Assembly (NCBI GenBank): GCA_016296285.1
Contig: JAEDJP010000055.1
Location: 1-8,670, forward strand
Origin: Bacilli bacterium
GTDB lineage: Bacteria; Bacillota_I; Bacilli_A; RFN20; CAG-826
Reading direction: 5' to 3'
DNA length: 8,670 bases
A model generated the notes under the pieces. That model ran no database searches. It was not told the DNA's origin and saw only the letters and a list, made by a program, of their open reading frames with translations. A program made the translations under genes and the position numbers. Of this stretch, positions 6,586 to 8,670 are shown in pieces (the stretch's first letter is position 1; every line of letters begins with the position of its first letter).

Positions 6586-6614
6586 ATTATAGCCACATGG
6601 TTCCCTTTAGGGAA
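6586..6614 (-). promoter_or_regulatory. rplU: Promoter of rplU-prp-rpmA
   Basis: A perfect TATAAT -10 (6586-6591) sits 17 bases after TTCCCT (6609-6614), a poor -35 with about 3 of 6 matches. No extended -10 TG is present. The -35 region is part of a palindrome, listed separately. Transcription would start near 6579. Confidence 0.65.
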
Positions 6615-6639
6615 GGATTTTTTTCTTTTCCGTCCTTCC
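6601..6639. repeat. Overlapping inverted repeats at the rplU -35 region
   Basis: TTCCCTTTAGGGAA (6601-6614) is a 6-bp inverted repeat around a 2-base centre. It overlaps a second inverted repeat, ggaagga (6611-6617) with tccttcc (6633-6639), whose loop contains a seven-T run on the plus strand. Both cover the predicted -35 and its upstream side. This could be an operator or simply purine/pyrimidine-biased promoter DNA. A terminator is less likely because no plus-strand gene enters it. Confidence 0.55.
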
Positions 6640-6675
6640 AAGCGAAGACCCGGCTCTTTTCTTAGGAAAACAAGG

Positions 6676-6711
6676 AAAACCCCTCGCGAAATGGGACGGG
6701 GGTGCGAGGGG
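6676..6711 (-). terminator. Rho-independent terminator after the 62-residue ORF
   Basis: An 8-bp G+C-rich stem (CCCCTCGC at 6704-6711 with GCGAGGGG at 6680-6687), a 16-base loop and a TTTTCC tail on the minus strand. It begins 13 bases after the stop of the small membrane ORF and separates that unit from the rplU promoter. Confidence 0.85.
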
Positions 6712-6724
6712 CTTTCGTTTCAAA

Positions 6725-6913
6725 TCACAGATCCCACTCGAACTTGAATCCGTCCGGGGTAGTGACCTTTGCTTTATCGCTTTGGAAGAGTTTCCAAGCG
6801 GCTACCGTCAAGATAACGACGGTAAAGACGATGATTACCGTGGCAAGAGTGAGCGCCTCGCCGGGGGCGATGGAAGCGAGCTCTGCGTCGGTCAGTGGCT
6901 TCGGATGCGTCAT
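6725..6913 (-). CDS. Small single-pass membrane peptide with double-glycine-like leader motif, function unknown
   Basis: A 62-residue ORF I do not recognise. It is well supported as a gene: a near-perfect AAGGAGGT lies 3 bases before ATG 6913, a TGA stop is followed by its own terminator, and no other coding frame fits. Residues 7-18 read LTDAELASIAPG, matching the double-glycine leader consensus (Leu -12, Glu -8, Leu -7, Ile -4, Gly -1) except that Pro17 replaces the Gly at -2. A transmembrane helix spans about 20-40 (rich in Val, Ile, Leu, Thr, Ala), followed by the positively charged KLFQSDKAK and an aromatic tail, PDGFKFEWDL. It could be an unusual secreted bacteriocin or signalling precursor, or a membrane protein of 62 residues with an acidic N-terminus outside. 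No peptidase-transporter, immunity or modification gene is in view. It lies 118 bases after valS in the same direction. Confidence 0.82.
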   Translation of the reverse strand: MTHPKPLTDAELASIAPGEALTLATVIIVFTVVILTVAAWKLFQSDKAKVTTPDGFKFEWDL

Positions 6914-6921
6914 AGTACCTC

Positions 6922-6959
6922 CTTTTCATCCGCAGATAAGCTTTCCCAAGGCTGAAAAG
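6922..6959 (-). promoter_or_regulatory. Hairpin abutting the ribosome binding site of the small membrane ORF
   Basis: CTTTTCA (6953-6959) and TGAAAAG (6922-6928) form a perfect 7-bp stem that can extend by two G-C pairs past one mismatch, with a loop of roughly 18 bases. The 3' arm runs into the AAAAGGAGGT site, so folding would cover the first bases of the Shine-Dalgarno. The rest of the 118-base valS-to-ORF gap holds no terminator that I can see, and only a weak candidate promoter (TGG-TAAAAC, extended -10 type), so the ORF may be read through from valS. Confidence 0.5.
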
Positions 6960-7031
6960 AATGTGCATCGGTCCGGCCGGTCCTCCGCTACCCACTTATG
7001 TTTTACCACGACTGAGAAGGATGGGAAGGGG

Positions 7032-8670
7032 TCAATCCGCCAAATCAGCCAACCGACTTTCGATATCGGAGAGTTTGCTCTCGTTCTCTTTTAATTTGGC
7101 TTGTTCCAAAGCAAGTTTTTCCTTCGGGGCTTTCGCAACGAAACCGGGATTGGAAAGCATCTTCGTTCCGCGTTGGATTTCAAACAGGACGCGTTCCTTT
7201 TCTTTCAGAAGGCCCTGCCGAATCTCTTCGGGGGATTTATCGAGGCCGAGAATGACCGAGAAGCCGGGGTAAGGCAAGACGTCGCCTTTTGGCGCTTCGA
7301 CCGCAAAGGCCACTTTTGCAAAGAGGAAGCGGGACAAATACTCCTCAATTCCCTTGAAGGGAGCCTTTGGCGATATCGTGATTTTGATCGGCTCGTTCGG
7401 CGCCATTTTCCTTTCGCTCTTATAAGCGCGAACATCGCGAAGGATCTCCATCAGGCGTTTCCCTTGCTTCTCCGCGGAGGGGAAGACCAACTTCTTCTCA
7501 TAGGTCGGGTATTTCTCCACCATAACGGAATCAAGATGGCCGGGCAGCGAGAGATAAAGTTCTTCGCCGATGAAGGGGCAATAAGGATCGATCATCAAGA
7601 TGATGGCCTTCATGACGAGGTACAGGGTTTGCTTCACGCTTTCCGCTTTCGCGGCGTTGGCCAAGGAAACCTTCGACATCTCGAGATAGAACCCGCAGAA
7701 ATCGTCGTAAACGAAATCATAAAGGGCACTCGAAGCGGCGCCGAATTCATAAGAATCCATCTTGGCGGAGACCTTTTTGATGGTCTTTTGCAGTCTGCTC
7801 AAAATGAATTTATCAAGGGTCCCAAGTTTTTTCGAATCGATTTCAGCCGGAACAAAATCCTCGCCGAGGGTCGCCTCGACGTAGCGCGTTGCGTTCCAGA
7901 TCTTGTTCAGGTAATTCTGGGCGGCTTGCAATTTTTCGTCGCTGTAGCGCATGTCGAGCCCAGGGGTGCTGTTCGTGGTGATGAAATAGCGAAGCGCGTC
8001 GACGCCGTATTTCTCGATCACGTCAATCGGGTCGATGCCATTCCCGAGGGATTTCGACATCTTCCTTCCCTTCTCGTCGCGGATCAACCCATGGATGACG
8101 ACTTGCTTGAAAGGGGCCTTTCCGGTGAAATGCTCGCTTTGGAAGATCATGCGGGAAACCCAGAAAAAGATGATATCGTAGCCGGTATTGAGAACGGAGG
8201 TCGGGAAATACCGATCGAAATCATCGGTTTTCTCGGGCCAGCCCAAAGTCGCAAACGGCCATAGACCGCTCGAGAACCACGTGTCCAAAACATCCTCGTC
8301 TTGCGTGTATTCGTTCATGTCGGGCGCGGTTTCGGAGACCAAGACCTCTCCGGTCTTCTTCGAATAATAAGCCGGGATGCGATGGCCCCACCAGAGCTGG
8401 CGGGAAATGCACCAGTCGTCGACGTTTTTCATCCAGCGAATCAAGACGTTCTCAAAACGTTTCGGCAAGAACTCAACCTTGCCAGGCCCTTGTTGCTCGG
8501 CGAGAACTTTTTCGGCGAGAGGTTTCATGCGAACGAACCATTGCTTAGAAAGCATGGGCTCAACGACGCAACCGCTCCGTTCGCTGTGGCCAACGGAGTG
8601 GACGAATTTCTCAATCTTTTCAAGGTTGCCTTCCTGCTTGATCTTTTCGACCAACGCTTTTCTGGCCTCA
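7032..8670 (-). CDS. valS: Valyl-tRNA synthetase, C-terminal 545 residues (cut by right edge)
   Basis: Class I aminoacyl-tRNA synthetase that charges tRNA-Val in the cytoplasm. Of a usual length near 880, the N-terminal third (HIGH motif and most of the editing domain) is outside the window. Seen in order: VGHSERSG and VEPMLSKQWFVRM, CISRQLWWGHRIPAYY, DTWFSSGLWPFATLGWPE, a GYDIIFFWVSRM helix, then KMSKS at residues 203-207 of the visible part (8049-8063). The anticodon-binding helical domain follows, and the C-terminal coiled coil (about the last 65 residues, with MLSNPGFVAKAP) is the tRNA-binding arm typical of ValRS. All visible active-site motifs are intact. The frame is open to the right edge, so any apparent internal start near 8654 is not the true one. 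The stop is TGA. Confidence 0.98.
   Translation of the reverse strand, partial: EARKALVEKIKQEGNLEKIEKFVHSVGHSERSGCVVEPMLSKQWFVRMKPLAEKVLAEQQGPGKVEFLPKRFENVLIRWMKNVDDWCISRQLWWGHRIPAYYSKKTGEVLVSETAPDMNEYTQDEDVLDTWFSSGLWPFATLGWPEKTDDFDRYFPTSVLNTGYDIIFFWVSRMIFQSEHFTGKAPFKQVVIHGLIRDEKGRKMSKSLGNGIDPIDVIEKYGVDALRYFITTNSTPGLDMRYSDEKLQAAQNYLNKIWNATRYVEATLGEDFVPAEIDSKKLGTLDKFILSRLQKTIKKVSAKMDSYEFGAASSALYDFVYDDFCGFYLEMSKVSLANAAKAESVKQTLYLVMKAIILMIDPYCPFIGEELYLSLPGHLDSVMVEKYPTYEKKLVFPSAEKQGKRLMEILRDVRAYKSERKMAPNEPIKITISPKAPFKGIEEYLSRFLFAKVAFAVEAPKGDVLPYPGFSVILGLDKSPEEIRQGLLKEKERVLFEIQRGTKMLSNPGFVAKAPKEKLALEQAKLKENESKLSDIESRLADLAD

Noticed and set aside
6774..6995. A 73-codon frame overlapping the small membrane ORF in another frame
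   Set aside because: Its product past the overlap is an Arg/His-rich shadow, and the strong ribosome binding site and terminator fit the 62-residue frame instead.
7101..8264. A 387-codon plus-strand frame opposite valS
   Set aside because: It is antisense to an intact and unmistakable ValRS sequence.
1..8670. CRISPR array, insertion sequence, tRNA or rRNA genes
   Set aside because: I saw no regularly spaced repeats, no transposase, no terminal inverted repeats and no tRNA-like cloverleaf. The gaps without genes are all under about 255 bases and are explained by promoters, leaders and terminators.
1..8670. Mycoplasma-type code in which TGA encodes tryptophan
   Set aside because: Tryptophans are TGG throughout and TGA ends valS, pulA and the small membrane ORF at the expected protein ends.

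Overview
The window reads almost entirely on the minus strand and looks like chromosomal DNA of a Bacillota (Firmicutes) bacterium from the Bacilli/Erysipelotrichia/Mollicutes-related side. Evidence is the rplU-prp-rpmA cluster with a cleavable N-terminal extension on L27, two lipoproteins with Gram-positive lipoboxes, strong AGGAGG ribosome binding sites, and a MalF-type permease with the N-terminal module common in these lineages. The genetic code is standard: TGA ends valS, pulA and the small membrane ORF, and tryptophan is TGG. Base composition is near half G+C by eye. The lineage call is an inference.

Layout in minus-strand transcription order (right to left): (1) the C-terminal 545 residues of valyl-tRNA synthetase (8670-7032); (2) a 62-residue single-pass membrane peptide of unknown function, with a strong Shine-Dalgarno site and its own terminator, whose N-terminus resembles a double-glycine leader (6913-6725); (3) the ribosomal cluster rplU-prp-rpmA with its own promoter, a probable L21 leader and a rho-independent terminator (about 6614-5501); (4) pulA, a large surface lipoprotein type I pullulanase with its own promoter and terminator (5499-2601); (5) a maltodextrin-type ABC importer transcription unit: promoter, cre/MalR-like operator, malE-like binding lipoprotein, intercistronic hairpin, and a malF-like permease cut by the left edge (2601-1).

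The left half is an extracellular alpha-glucan system. The anchored pullulanase would cut alpha-1,6 branches of pullulan, glycogen or starch, the binding lipoprotein would capture the linear maltodextrins released, and the MalF-like permease, with partners expected beyond the left edge, would import them. A near-perfect LacI-family operator in the malE leader suggests carbon catabolite or maltose-responsive control. The right half is housekeeping translation machinery: ValRS, L21, L27 and the protease Prp that matures L27.

The most novel element is the 62-residue peptide between valS and rplU. The rest is recognisable biology with some interesting regulatory structures.
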